The notes below the pieces were generated by a model. It did not search any database and was not told the origin of the DNA. It saw only the letters and a program-made list of their open reading frames with translations. A DNA stretch of 64,000 nucleotides from the NCBI RefSeq assembly GCF_003352065.1, contig NZ_CP025803.1, positions 2,335,574 to 2,399,573 of the forward strand. The letters run 5' to 3'. This stretch comes from Sulfitobacter sp. SK011. Its GTDB lineage: Bacteria > Pseudomonadota > Alphaproteobacteria > Rhodobacterales > Rhodobacteraceae. The position numbers and the translations under genes were made by a program. Shown here in pieces: positions 8,203 to 16,913 of this stretch. How positions within the stretch are numbered: the first letter of the stretch is position 1; the number at the start of each line of letters is the position of its first letter.

Positions 8203-8582
8203 CATGCGTTACCTAGGTCAAACCAATTGTCGACGACCACCGCATGCCCCCCAAAACCGCAGAATGTCCTCAAAGAAGCTCTATCCCATGCCCCTTGGGT
8301 TGCAGGGTCAGCACTTGTGGTTCAACGATAAGGCTTGTTTCCCTGACGGTCTGTTGGCGAACGGCCCCGGACATTCCCCAGAACGAACATACTGGGCCAT
8401 TGCACCGCGCATCTTGTTGCTTGCCGGCGGTGATCAACATGTGGTTCATGCCGCCAACCCCTGCGATCCAATCCCACAAACAACCCGCCACGCAGGACCC
8501 CAGCACCGTCGAGATGGTTGCATCGGGACCAACCGTTATGGCGTATTCACCTTAGGTTATGAAAACCACATACTGATCATCT
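8203..8582 (-). pseudogene. cheD: Decayed cheD (receptor glutamine deamidase)
   Basis: On the minus strand directly behind cheB, one frame reads [19 protein letters not shown] and then [20 protein letters not shown] followed by MNHMLI; this is the N-terminal half of CheD, with the catalytic Cys in GSCVA. A TAA at about 8546-8548 stands where family members have Gln (one C-to-T change from CAA), the ATG that overlaps the cheB stop (ATGA) is in another frame, and after MNHMLI the family pattern is lost. A late stretch in a different frame, FGGHAVVVDNWFDLGNA, looks like the FGGA...IGxRNA region of CheD. At least one nonsense change and two frameshifts are needed, and the C-terminal GGxxGRR part is missing. 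CheD would deamidate receptors. Confidence 0.8.
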
Positions 8583-9629
8583 GACCAAACGGTGCGGCCG
8601 TCGGCCATGCTTTTCAACTGCTGCGTTGATCGCTTGACCAATATGTTCAAGCGGCAGTTGATGATCAACGGCACCGAATTCCCAGGCCGCTCTGGGCATC
8701 CCGAAAACCACGCTTGTTTCTTCATTCTGGCCGATGGTCTGCGCCCCTGAGCGATGCAGTTGCAGCAACCCTTCGGCCCCGTCCCGGCCCAAGCCGGTCA
8801 AAATCACGCCAATCACATCATGACCAAACGGTGTCGCCGAGGAAAAAAGCGCGTCCACTGACGGGCAATGTGCGACCCGTTCGTTATTGGGTCTAAGGTA
8901 CGTGACCCATCTGCCATTTCGGCGATTGATCTCAGTGTGAAAACCCTGTTCGGGGGCCAAGACTATCTGCCCTGCACCAAGACACCCACCGTCAGTTGCC
9001 AGTCCGACATCCTGATCAAGCTTCCGGTTGAGCAGTTTTGAAAAACTGATCAAAAACGTCGCCGGCATATGCTGAACGATCACAACCGGCGGGCCATCAG
9101 GGCTCAAATCCCGCAAGACGACCTCAAGCGCTCTGACACCACCGGTTGAGGCACCGATCAGAATAATGGGCTGCGGCCCGCCATCAGGCGGCTGCAAGGT
9201 GGGGGCGGCGAAAGAGTGAGCTTTCCCTGACGGTCTGACACTGCTGCATGCGGCGGAAAAAACCCGCCGCGCCATATCCCGACTGGTTTTGGCATCTGTG
9301 CCACCTGTCGGTTTCAAAATGCAGTCAACCGCGCCGTTCATCAGGGCAGTGATTGTGGCTTCTGAACCGAATTTGGTTGCTGCTGACACCATGACAACGG
9401 GCAAGGGATGAAGCCGCATGAGACGTGACAAAAACTCAAGCCCACTCATGCCCGGCATGTGAATGTCCAGAGTGATCACGTCAGGTTTTGTTTCTTTGAT
9501 GATCTGGCGGGCTTGATTGGCATTTTCCGCTTCACCCACCACGTTGAGCCGTGGATCCCGATCCAGAACGGCCCGCAGCCAGGCGCGCATGGCGCGTGAA
9601 TCGTCGACAATTACAACTCGTTTCATCAT
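8577..9629 (-). CDS. cheB: Chemotaxis methylesterase/response regulator CheB
   Basis: A 350-residue two-domain protein. The receiver domain (about 1-125) has D10 and phospho-acceptor D55 in TLDIHMPGMSG, VMVSAAT and ILKPTGG. After a short linker the esterase domain shows the catalytic Ser in GASTGG, His in IVQHMP and Asp in ILTGLGRDGAEG; the usual TGMGxDGA reads TGLGRDGA. It removes methyl groups from receptors in adaptation. It is on the opposite strand to the other che genes, in tail-to-tail position with the 7773 gene, and the dead cheD lies behind it. The start is either of two adjacent ATG codons (9629 or 9626). Confidence 0.93.
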   Translation of the reverse strand: MMKRVVIVDDSRAMRAWLRAVLDRDPRLNVVGEAENANQARQIIKETKPDVITLDIHMPGMSGLEFLSRLMRLHPLPVVMVSAATKFGSEATITALMNGAVDCILKPTGGTDAKTSRDMARRVFSAACSSVRPSGKAHSFAAPTLQPPDGGPQPIILIGASTGGVRALEVVLRDLSPDGPPVVIVQHMPATFLISFSKLLNRKLDQDVGLATDGGCLGAGQIVLAPEQGFHTEINRRNGRWVTYLRPNNERVAHCPSVDALFSSATPFGHDVIGVILTGLGRDGAEGLLQLHRSGAQTIGQNEETSVVFGMPRAAWEFGAVDHQLPLEHIGQAINAAVEKHGRRPHRLVR

Positions 9630-9927
9630 GAAAAACGGTGACTTTCCAATTCCCAGACGGCACGTGCCTAAAGGTGTGTAAATCCACGTGGCGTCCCCGA
9701 CCTTTATGGCTGCAAGTTGTGAAGGGGTCCTTAATCGGAAAGGTCTGGTGACCGTGCTGCCCTACGAAAACGCTGCGACAATCCACCGGCACATCGATCT
9801 CACGACCATCAAAGCTTGCCTTGCTGCGCGGCAAAGGTTTCGATCAGTTTTGTTTAATCAGGCTCAAGGTATTTGAGCCAGACGACAGGGTTAACCCGGC
9901 CATGCACAAGAACAGTGCCCCCAACCC
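9630..9927. other. Intergenic region between cheB and glpR
   Basis: No gene is supported in these 298 bp. An open frame on the minus strand (9532-9834) overlaps cheB and its translation does not look like a protein family I know. The only structure seen is the hairpin at 9861-9879. The promoter of cheB should lie here. Confidence 0.4.
9861..9879. repeat. Perfect 7-bp inverted repeat behind glpR
   Basis: GGCTCAA and TTGAGCC with a 5-base loop. It lies about 50 bp after the glpR stop on the minus strand and could end or protect that transcript, but it has no T run on either strand. Confidence 0.5.
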
Positions 9928-10689
9928 TCATGCAGTTATGACACGGGTGCCCCAAGCGTCGCATCTTGCGGACAATTCACCGGGTAACTTGGCATCCGTA
10001 AAAATAACCGCAACATCAGCAAGGGAGCAGATGGTCAGCGGTGCCTTACGCTCGAATTTTAGGTGATCCGCAACAACCATCACCTTGCGTGATCGTTGAA
10101 TCGCCGTGTTGCTGACAATCACTTCCTGCCCGTCAAAATCAAGCAGGTCACCATCCACATCAATGGCCGAACAGCCAAGGACCGAGTAGTCGAATTTGAA
10201 TTGCTTGACCATGTCCACCGTCAGCCCGCCGACAATGCCCCCATCAGCGCGCCGCAGAACACCGCCCGCCAGAATGATTTCACAGCTGTGATTGGCGGCC
10301 AGAATGTTTGCGATGTTGAGGTTGTTGGTCACAACTAGAAGGTTCTCGTGGTCCAGGAGCTCGCGCGCGACGGCTTCCGTGGTTGTCCCGATGTTCATAA
10401 AGACCGACGCACCGTGCGGTATCGCCTGCGCGCATTTCACACCAATCGCCTTCTTGCCGGCCTCATTAAGCCGGCGGCGTTCTTCATAGAGGATATTGAC
10501 CACACCCGACGGGACAACGGCACCGCCATGGACACGCTCAAGCCGACCGCTATCCGCCAAATCGGACAAATCGCGCCGGATCGTCTGGACAGTGACATCG
10601 TATAGCCCGGCCAGACCATCGACCGTGACTTTACCTTCCTTGCGCGCAAGTTCGAGTATCTCTTTCTGTCTAAAATTCGAGACCATCAC
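9928..10689 (-). CDS. glpR: DeoR-family repressor of glycerol genes, GlpR-like
   Basis: A 253-residue DeoR-type regulator. The N-terminal winged helix-turn-helix reads NFRQKEILELARKEGKVTVDGLAGLYDVTVQTIRRDLSDL, with the effector (DeoRC) domain following: MNIGTTTEAVARELLDH, LVVTNNLNIANILAA, IILAGGVLRRADGGIVG and DYSVLGCSAIDVDGDLLDFDGQE. GlpR proteins of this type bind glycerol-3-phosphate and release the glp operator. It is divergent from glpD and the glycerol uptake operon, with GlpR-like TTCG/CGAA half-sites in the shared region. Start at 10689 or the next codon ATG at 10686. Confidence 0.9.
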   Translation of the reverse strand: MMVSNFRQKEILELARKEGKVTVDGLAGLYDVTVQTIRRDLSDLADSGRLERVHGGAVVPSGVVNILYEERRRLNEAGKKAIGVKCAQAIPHGASVFMNIGTTTEAVARELLDHENLLVVTNNLNIANILAANHSCEIILAGGVLRRADGGIVGGLTVDMVKQFKFDYSVLGCSAIDVDGDLLDFDGQEVIVSNTAIQRSRKVMVVADHLKFERKAPLTICSLADVAVIFTDAKLPGELSARCDAWGTRVITA

Positions 10690-10816
10690 TTTCCCTTTGC
10701 CGCACCCAAACCCAAACCGCGCACCTGCGGGGCATTTATGTGCCTAAACAATCAGCAGTCCGGACGCAGCGTCAAGTGCCCGATTCGCAGGATATTGGAG
10801 GAATTGGTCAAATACG

Positions 10817-10892
10817 GGAATATTCGAACAATAAGGCACATATTTTTCAAGGCCTTACGCAATACCGAAAATAAACGAACATTCGTTATTGC
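10817..10892. promoter_or_regulatory. Candidate GlpR operators in the glpR-glpD divergent region
   Basis: Two sites with GlpR-like half-sites: AATATTCGAACAATA at about 10819-10833 and AACGAACATTCGTT at 10873-10886, the latter a perfect inverted repeat of AACGAA and TTCGTT with a 2-base centre. The E. coli GlpR site also has TTCG and CGAA half-sites. Position between glpR and glpD supports control in both directions. Confidence 0.55.
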
Positions 10893-10956
10893 CTTGTACC
10901 GCGGGATGGTGTTGATTGATTTAGCACCGCAAGCTGGGAGGCTGCGTCGGTCATGA

Positions 10957-12573
10957 ATGCGGGGGGCTTCATTGGATCAGCGTGAAAATCAGGAAATTGT
11001 CGATCTTTTCGTCATTGGCGGGGGCATCAATGGATGTGGCATTGCCCGTGACGCGGTTGGCCGTGGACTGAGTGTTGAGCTGGCCGAAATGAACGACCTG
11101 GCATCTGCCACCTCCTCCGCCTCCACAAAGCTTTTTCACGGCGGATTGCGGTATCTGGAATACTGGGAAGTCCGCCTTGTCCGCGAAGCATTGATTGAGC
11201 GGGAGACCCTGCTCAAGGCGATGCCACACATTTCTTGGCCGATGCGGTTTGTCCTGCCGTACCACAAAGACATGCGGTTCGAGGGCGATACGCCAACATC
11301 AAAAGTGCTGAGTATTGTGATGCCCTGGATGAAAGGGAGGCGTCCGTCATGGCTTATCCGGTTTGGTCTGTTCTTGTATGACAATCTGGGCGGGCGCAAG
11401 ATTCTGAAGGGCACAACATCGCTCAAACTGGCGGGAACGCCAGAAGGTGCGCCGCTGCAGGAACGGTTTGAAAAAGCCTACGAATATTCTGACTGCTGGA
11501 TTGAAGACAGCAGACTGGTCGTTCTCAATGCCCGTGACGCCGAAGCACGTGGCGCGAAGATCAATGTGCGCACCAAGGTCATTTCCGCAGAACAGGTTGA
11601 TGGCACCTGGCAGATCACACTTGAAGAAAACGAAAGCGGCAAACGCCGGATGGTCACGGCGCGCATGTTGGTGAATGCGGGCGGCCCTTGGGTCGAGGAT
11701 ATCATTCGCAACACGGTTCGGATCAATTCCACCGAAGGTGTGCGGTTGGTGCGCGGCAGCCATGTTGTGACGCCCAAGCTTTATGACCACGACAAGTGTT
11801 ATTTCTTTCAGGGTGAAGACGGACGGATCATTTTCACGATTCCCTACGAGACCGATTTCACATTGATCGGGACCACGGATGCCGACCATGAAGACGTCAA
11901 TCAAAAACCGGTCTGCACCCCCGAGGAACAGGATTACCTGATCAAGTTTGCGTCCAAGTACCTGAAAAAGCCGGTCACGACCGACGATGTCGTCTGGACC
12001 TATTCGGGCGTGCGCCCGCTTTACAATGATGGCGCAACCTCGGCGACGGCTGCGACCCGCGACTATGTTCTGAAGGTCGATAAATCTGCCGGTGCGCCGA
12101 TCCTGAATGTGTTTGGTGGAAAGATTACGACCTATCGCAGGCTGGCAGAAACCGCGCTGGAAAAGATCGCACCGTTTTTCCCACAGACCGGGGATCCATG
12201 GACGGCTGGCGTGCCCCTGCCCGGCGGTGATTTTCCGGTGGATGGTGTTGCCGCGCTGATGGAGCGGCTGAAAACGCAGTATCCCTTCCTGAATGCGCGC
12301 TGGGTTTCACGTCTGGTCAAGGCCTATGGCCTGGATGCGTTTGATGTCCTTGGCGATGCAAAAACCCAAGCTGACCTTGGGCAGGATTTTGGGGCCAATC
12401 TGACCGAACGGGAAGTGAACTGGCTTATCCGAAACGAATACGTACGCAGCGCTGATGACATCATCTGGCGGCGGTCCAAACTGGGCCTCAGGCTCACGAA
12501 GAAAGAAATCGACGTGCTGGATGGATGGATGGCAAAATCGACCGCCGATCTGTTGCAGCAACACGCAGGGTAA
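10957..12573 (+). CDS. glpD: Aerobic glycerol-3-phosphate dehydrogenase
   Basis: A 538-residue FAD enzyme that oxidises sn-glycerol-3-phosphate to dihydroxyacetone phosphate and passes electrons to quinone at the inner membrane. The FAD motif is VIGGGINGCGIARDAVGRGLSV, followed by ASATSSASTKLFHGGLRYLE, a GlpD signature; ARMLVNAGGPWVE, GTTDADHEDV, SGVRPLY and FGGKITTYR follow, ending with the DAO_C domain. The start may be ATG 10957 or TTG 10972, the latter preceded by a GGGGGG stretch. It opens the glycerol operon and is 20 bp from glpS. Confidence 0.94.
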   Translation: MRGASLDQRENQEIVDLFVIGGGINGCGIARDAVGRGLSVELAEMNDLASATSSASTKLFHGGLRYLEYWEVRLVREALIERETLLKAMPHISWPMRFVLPYHKDMRFEGDTPTSKVLSIVMPWMKGRRPSWLIRFGLFLYDNLGGRKILKGTTSLKLAGTPEGAPLQERFEKAYEYSDCWIEDSRLVVLNARDAEARGAKINVRTKVISAEQVDGTWQITLEENESGKRRMVTARMLVNAGGPWVEDIIRNTVRINSTEGVRLVRGSHVVTPKLYDHDKCYFFQGEDGRIIFTIPYETDFTLIGTTDADHEDVNQKPVCTPEEQDYLIKFASKYLKKPVTTDDVVWTYSGVRPLYNDGATSATAATRDYVLKVDKSAGAPILNVFGGKITTYRRLAETALEKIAPFFPQTGDPWTAGVPLPGGDFPVDGVAALMERLKTQYPFLNARWVSRLVKAYGLDAFDVLGDAKTQADLGQDFGANLTEREVNWLIRNEYVRSADDIIWRRSKLGLRLTKKEIDVLDGWMAKSTADLLQQHAG

Positions 12574-12593
12574 TCTGCGAAAGGGAGAGAGAA

Positions 12594-13682
12594 ATGTCAC
12601 TTGTTCTAGAGGGCGTGACCAAGGTCGTGAACGGCCAGACACATATTCATCGGACCGATCTGGAACTTCAGGCCGGCACCATGAACGTGCTGCTTGGGCC
12701 AACGTCATCTGGCAAGACGTCGTTGATGCGTTTGATGGCGGGTCTCGATGTGCCCAACCGTGGCAAGGTGATCTGGGAAGGCAAGGACGTGACAGGCATG
12801 CGCGTTCAAGACCGGGGCGTTGCGATGGTCTATCAGCAATTCATCAATTATCCGTCGATGACGGTCTATGAAAACATTGCCAGTCCGATGCGCCTTTTGG
12901 GGCAGTCGAAAGATCAGATTGATGTGGCTGTCAAGAAAGCCGCGGACCTTATGAAACTCTCTGCATTTCTTGATCGCAAACCGCTGGAGCTTTCGGGTGG
13001 CCAACAACAACGCTGCGCGCTGGCGCGTGCGCTGGTGAAAGACGCCGGCCTGGTTTTGCTGGATGAACCTTTGGCGAACCTTGACTACAAGCTGCGCGAA
13101 GAGTTGCGTGCCGAGATCCCGAAGATTTTTGAAGAAGCCGGCTCCATCTTTGTCTACGCCACAACCGAACCCGAAGAAGCCCTGTTGCTGGGTGGCAATA
13201 CCGCCACGATGTGGGAAGGCCGGATCACCCAATTTGGAAAGACGCCGCTTGTGTACAGACAGCCCGTCAACGCCACGACAGCGCGGGTGTTTTCTGATCC
13301 GCCGATGAATTTTCTCAAAATTCGGAAATCAGGTGACAGGATCATTTTCGGGGAAGGTCAGGCCTCAGCAGCTTCCGGTGCGCTTGCGGGGTTGGAGGAC
13401 GGCAGCTATCTCGCCGGGTTCCGTCCGAACCATCTGGAGCTGAAAAAACAGAGCGCAGATGCGTTGGAATTCAGTGCAAAACTGCACGTGACCGAAATCA
13501 CAGGATCCGAGACATTCATCCACCTCGATCATCAGGGCGAAAGCTGGGTCGGACTGATCCATGGGGTCAAGGATTTGAAAATTGGCGCGCCATTGGACGT
13601 CTATCTGAGCCCGGAACATGTTTACATCTTTGCAGAAGACGGCACTTCAGTCGCCCCTGCCTCATATGCAACCGCAGCCTGA
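12594..13682 (+). CDS. glpS: Glycerol ABC transporter ATPase GlpS
   Basis: A 362-residue ATPase of the MalK/UgpC type with a C-terminal regulatory domain, part of the GlpSTPQUV glycerol importer known from Rhizobium leguminosarum. Walker A is GPTSSGKTS, the signature LSGGQQQR is intact and Walker B is LVLLDEPL. The switch (H-loop) region is unusual: YATTEPEEAL stands where homologues have YVTHDQxEA, so the catalytic histidine is replaced by Thr. The start at 12594 follows AAAGGGAGAGAGAA; the open frame runs back into glpD. The partner GlpT has the reverse pattern, see findings. Confidence 0.9.
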   Translation: MSLVLEGVTKVVNGQTHIHRTDLELQAGTMNVLLGPTSSGKTSLMRLMAGLDVPNRGKVIWEGKDVTGMRVQDRGVAMVYQQFINYPSMTVYENIASPMRLLGQSKDQIDVAVKKAADLMKLSAFLDRKPLELSGGQQQRCALARALVKDAGLVLLDEPLANLDYKLREELRAEIPKIFEEAGSIFVYATTEPEEALLLGGNTATMWEGRITQFGKTPLVYRQPVNATTARVFSDPPMNFLKIRKSGDRIIFGEGQASAASGALAGLEDGSYLAGFRPNHLELKKQSADALEFSAKLHVTEITGSETFIHLDHQGESWVGLIHGVKDLKIGAPLDVYLSPEHVYIFAEDGTSVAPASYATAA

Positions 13683-13694
13683 GGGACCTCAATA

Positions 13695-14774
13695 ATGGCA
13701 AAAATAACCCTCGAAAATCTGGCGCATTCCTATCTTCCAAATCCCACGAGCGAAGAGGACTATGCCCTCAAAGAGCTCAACCACGATTGGATTGATGGCG
13801 AAGCCTATGCGCTGCTGGGGTCATCCGGGTGCGGCAAGTCCACACTATTGAACATCATTTCCGGCCTGCTGCATCCAAGCCAGGGACGTATCCTGTTTAA
13901 TGACCGCGACGTCACCATGTCCCCGACCACGCAACGCAATATTGCGCAAGTTTTCCAGTTTCCCGTGGTCTATGACACCATGACAGTGCGCGACAATCTG
14001 GCATTCCCGCTGCGCAATCGGGGTGCCGATGCCGCCTATGTGCGCGACCGGGTTCAACAAATTGCGGCGATGATCGGCATGGAGGCCACGCTTGACCGCA
14101 AGGCGCGTGGGCTGACGGCGGATGCCAAGCAAAAGATATCTTTGGGCCGTGGCATGGTACGCGAAGATGTGAATGCGCTGCTTTTTGATGAACCGCTGAC
14201 CGTCATTGACCCGCACATGAAATGGGAACTGCGCACGCAACTTAAATCCCTGCATCATGAATTTGGTCACACGATGATCTATGTGACCCACGATCAGACC
14301 GAGGCGTTGACCTTTGCTGACAAAGTTGTCGTGATGTTCGACGGCCGCGTTGTGCAAATGGGAACACCTCAGCAGCTATTTGAGCAGCCAGAGCATACCT
14401 TTGTTGGCTACTTCATCGGCTCGCCAGGCATGAATGTCCTCGAGGCCAAGGTGAACGGCGACAAGGCCGTTGTCGCAGGCACAGAGATTTCGCTGGGCAA
14501 GGGGTTTGGAACCCCGACAGGCAAAGTCGAGCTTGGTGTGCGCCCTGAATTCACCTCGCTCAGCTCTGGCGATGAAGGATTGCCAGTGACGATCAGGCGG
14601 GTGGAAGATGTCGGCCGCCACAAGATCGTGCGCGCCGATTTCCATGGGACTGAGATCAACATCCTCGCCCCGGAAAGTGCAAACATTTCCCCCGATATGA
14701 ACCGCGTTGTTTTCGATATGGCGGGCATCAACGTCTATTCCGACAGCTGGCGCGTCGCGCCCAAGGCGGCCTGA
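13695..14774 (+). CDS. glpT: Glycerol ABC transporter ATPase GlpT (second ATPase)
   Basis: A 359-residue ATPase of the same family, 12 bp after glpS. Walker A is GSSGCGKST, Walker B LLFDEPLTVIDP and the H-loop YVTHDQTEAL are complete, but the ABC signature, normally LSGGQ, is degenerate: GLTADAKQKISLGRG. A C-terminal TOBE-like domain follows from about residue 240. With GlpS it should form a heterodimer driving import of glycerol. It should not be confused with the MFS glycerol-3-phosphate antiporter called GlpT in E. coli. Confidence 0.9.
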   Translation: MAKITLENLAHSYLPNPTSEEDYALKELNHDWIDGEAYALLGSSGCGKSTLLNIISGLLHPSQGRILFNDRDVTMSPTTQRNIAQVFQFPVVYDTMTVRDNLAFPLRNRGADAAYVRDRVQQIAAMIGMEATLDRKARGLTADAKQKISLGRGMVREDVNALLFDEPLTVIDPHMKWELRTQLKSLHHEFGHTMIYVTHDQTEALTFADKVVVMFDGRVVQMGTPQQLFEQPEHTFVGYFIGSPGMNVLEAKVNGDKAVVAGTEISLGKGFGTPTGKVELGVRPEFTSLSSGDEGLPVTIRRVEDVGRHKIVRADFHGTEINILAPESANISPDMNRVVFDMAGINVYSDSWRVAPKAA

Positions 14775-14827
14775 TATGACCCTGCCCAACCCCCTTTTGC
14801 CGCCCACAATGCCCAGAGGAACGCACC

Positions 14828-15699
<872 letters not shown>

Positions 15700-15700
<1 letters not shown>

Positions 15701-16551
15701 TGTCTGATTTTACAGTTTCCGCCCCAAAGTCACGCAGCATTGGATTGCCCAAAATCAAGGGCAACGCCATCGTCATGGGTCTCTATCTGCTGTTTTTGCT
15801 GCTGCCGATTTACTGGTTGTTGACAATGAGCCTCAAGACCAACTCGGAGATCCTGAACAGCTTTACCTTATGGCCACGCAACCTCACGTTCGACAATTAC
15901 GTGACAATCCTGACCGATGCGTCATGGTACACAGGCTACCTCAATTCGATGGCCTATGTTGTGATGAACATGGTCATCTCACTTCTCGTCGCCCTGCCCG
16001 CTGCGTATGCCTTTAGCCGCTATACTTTCATGGGGGACAAGCATCTGTTCTTTTGGCTGTTGACCAACCGGATGGCCCCACCTGCAGTTTTCGCGCTGCC
16101 GTTCTTTCAGCTTTACAGCTCAGTTGGGCTGTTTGATACGCACATTGCCGTGGCCCTGGCGCACTGTCTGTTCAACGTGCCCCTGGCGGTCTGGATTCTT
16201 GAGGGGTTCATGCGCGGTGTGCCCAAGGAAATTGACGAGACCGCCTATATCGACGGCTATTCGTTTCCCCGGTTCTTCTTGCGGATTTTCACGCCGCTTG
16301 TAGCCTCGGGGATCGGTGTCACCGCGTTCTTTCTGTTCATGTTCAGCTGGGTTGAATTGCTGCTTAGCCGGACGCTGACCAGCGTGGATGCCAAACCGAT
16401 TGCGGCAACAATGACCCGCACCGTCGGTGCCGCAGGGATTGATTGGGGCGTCTTGGCCGCGGCGGGTGTTCTGACAATCCTGCCCGGCACCTTGGTGATC
16501 TACTTTGTCCGCAACTACATTGCCAAGGGTTTTGCCCTGGGCCGCGTGTAA
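15700..16551 (+). CDS. glpQ: Glycerol ABC transporter permease GlpQ
   Basis: A 283-residue permease with six predicted transmembrane segments; the first reads IVMGLYLLFLLLPIYWLL, and the EAA-type loop is ETAYIDGYSFPRFFLRIFTPL near residue 180. It is the second half of the membrane channel. The start shares a base with the glpP stop. It is not the GlpQ glycerophosphodiesterase of E. coli despite the name used in Rhizobium. Confidence 0.88.
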
Positions 16552-16573
16552 GAAACGAAAGGGAGAAAACAAT

Positions 16574-16846
16574 ATGGAATGGATGGCTTGGACTTGGCCC
16601 ACCGCCGCTTTCTTCGGCATCATCGCGGCCACGCTGATCACCTTTACGATCCTGGCAATCAAATATCCCGAAGTGCCGCGCAACGGTATTCTTCGGATCG
16701 AAACGACGCGGGGTGACAGGTTGTTCATCACGCTATTGGGCTCGGCTTTTATCAATCTGGCCTGGCTCGGACTGCTCGATGCCCCCCAATGGGGTGCGCT
16801 GATTGTAAGTCTGTTTTACGCCATAGCGGTTTTCCGCTGGGTTTAA
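16574..16846 (+). CDS. glpU: Small DUF2160-family membrane protein, GlpU
   Basis: A 90-residue protein with three hydrophobic segments: AAFFGIIAATLITFTILAI, LFITLLGSAFINLAWLGLL and ALIVSLFYAIAVFRWV. It belongs to the DUF2160 family, which is found between the permease and binding-protein genes of glycerol ABC operons and was named GlpU in Rhizobium. Its function is unknown; position suggests an accessory subunit. AAAGGGAGA precedes the ATG. Confidence 0.85.
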   Translation: MEWMAWTWPTAAFFGIIAATLITFTILAIKYPEVPRNGILRIETTRGDRLFITLLGSAFINLAWLGLLDAPQWGALIVSLFYAIAVFRWV

Positions 16847-16913
16847 TCGAAGGGGGGGGCCGGTGTGCAAGAACCGGGCTGCCTTTACTGTTCTCAATAA
16901 GGGAGGAACACTC

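Noticed and set aside
9532..9834. Minus-strand open frame across the cheB start and upstream region
   Set aside because: It overlaps the conserved start of cheB in another frame, and its protein shows no known domain; a PilZ-like reading was considered but the motif is absent.
10738..10956. Open frame between glpR and glpD
   Set aside because: It covers the operator and promoter region and its translation is not protein-like.
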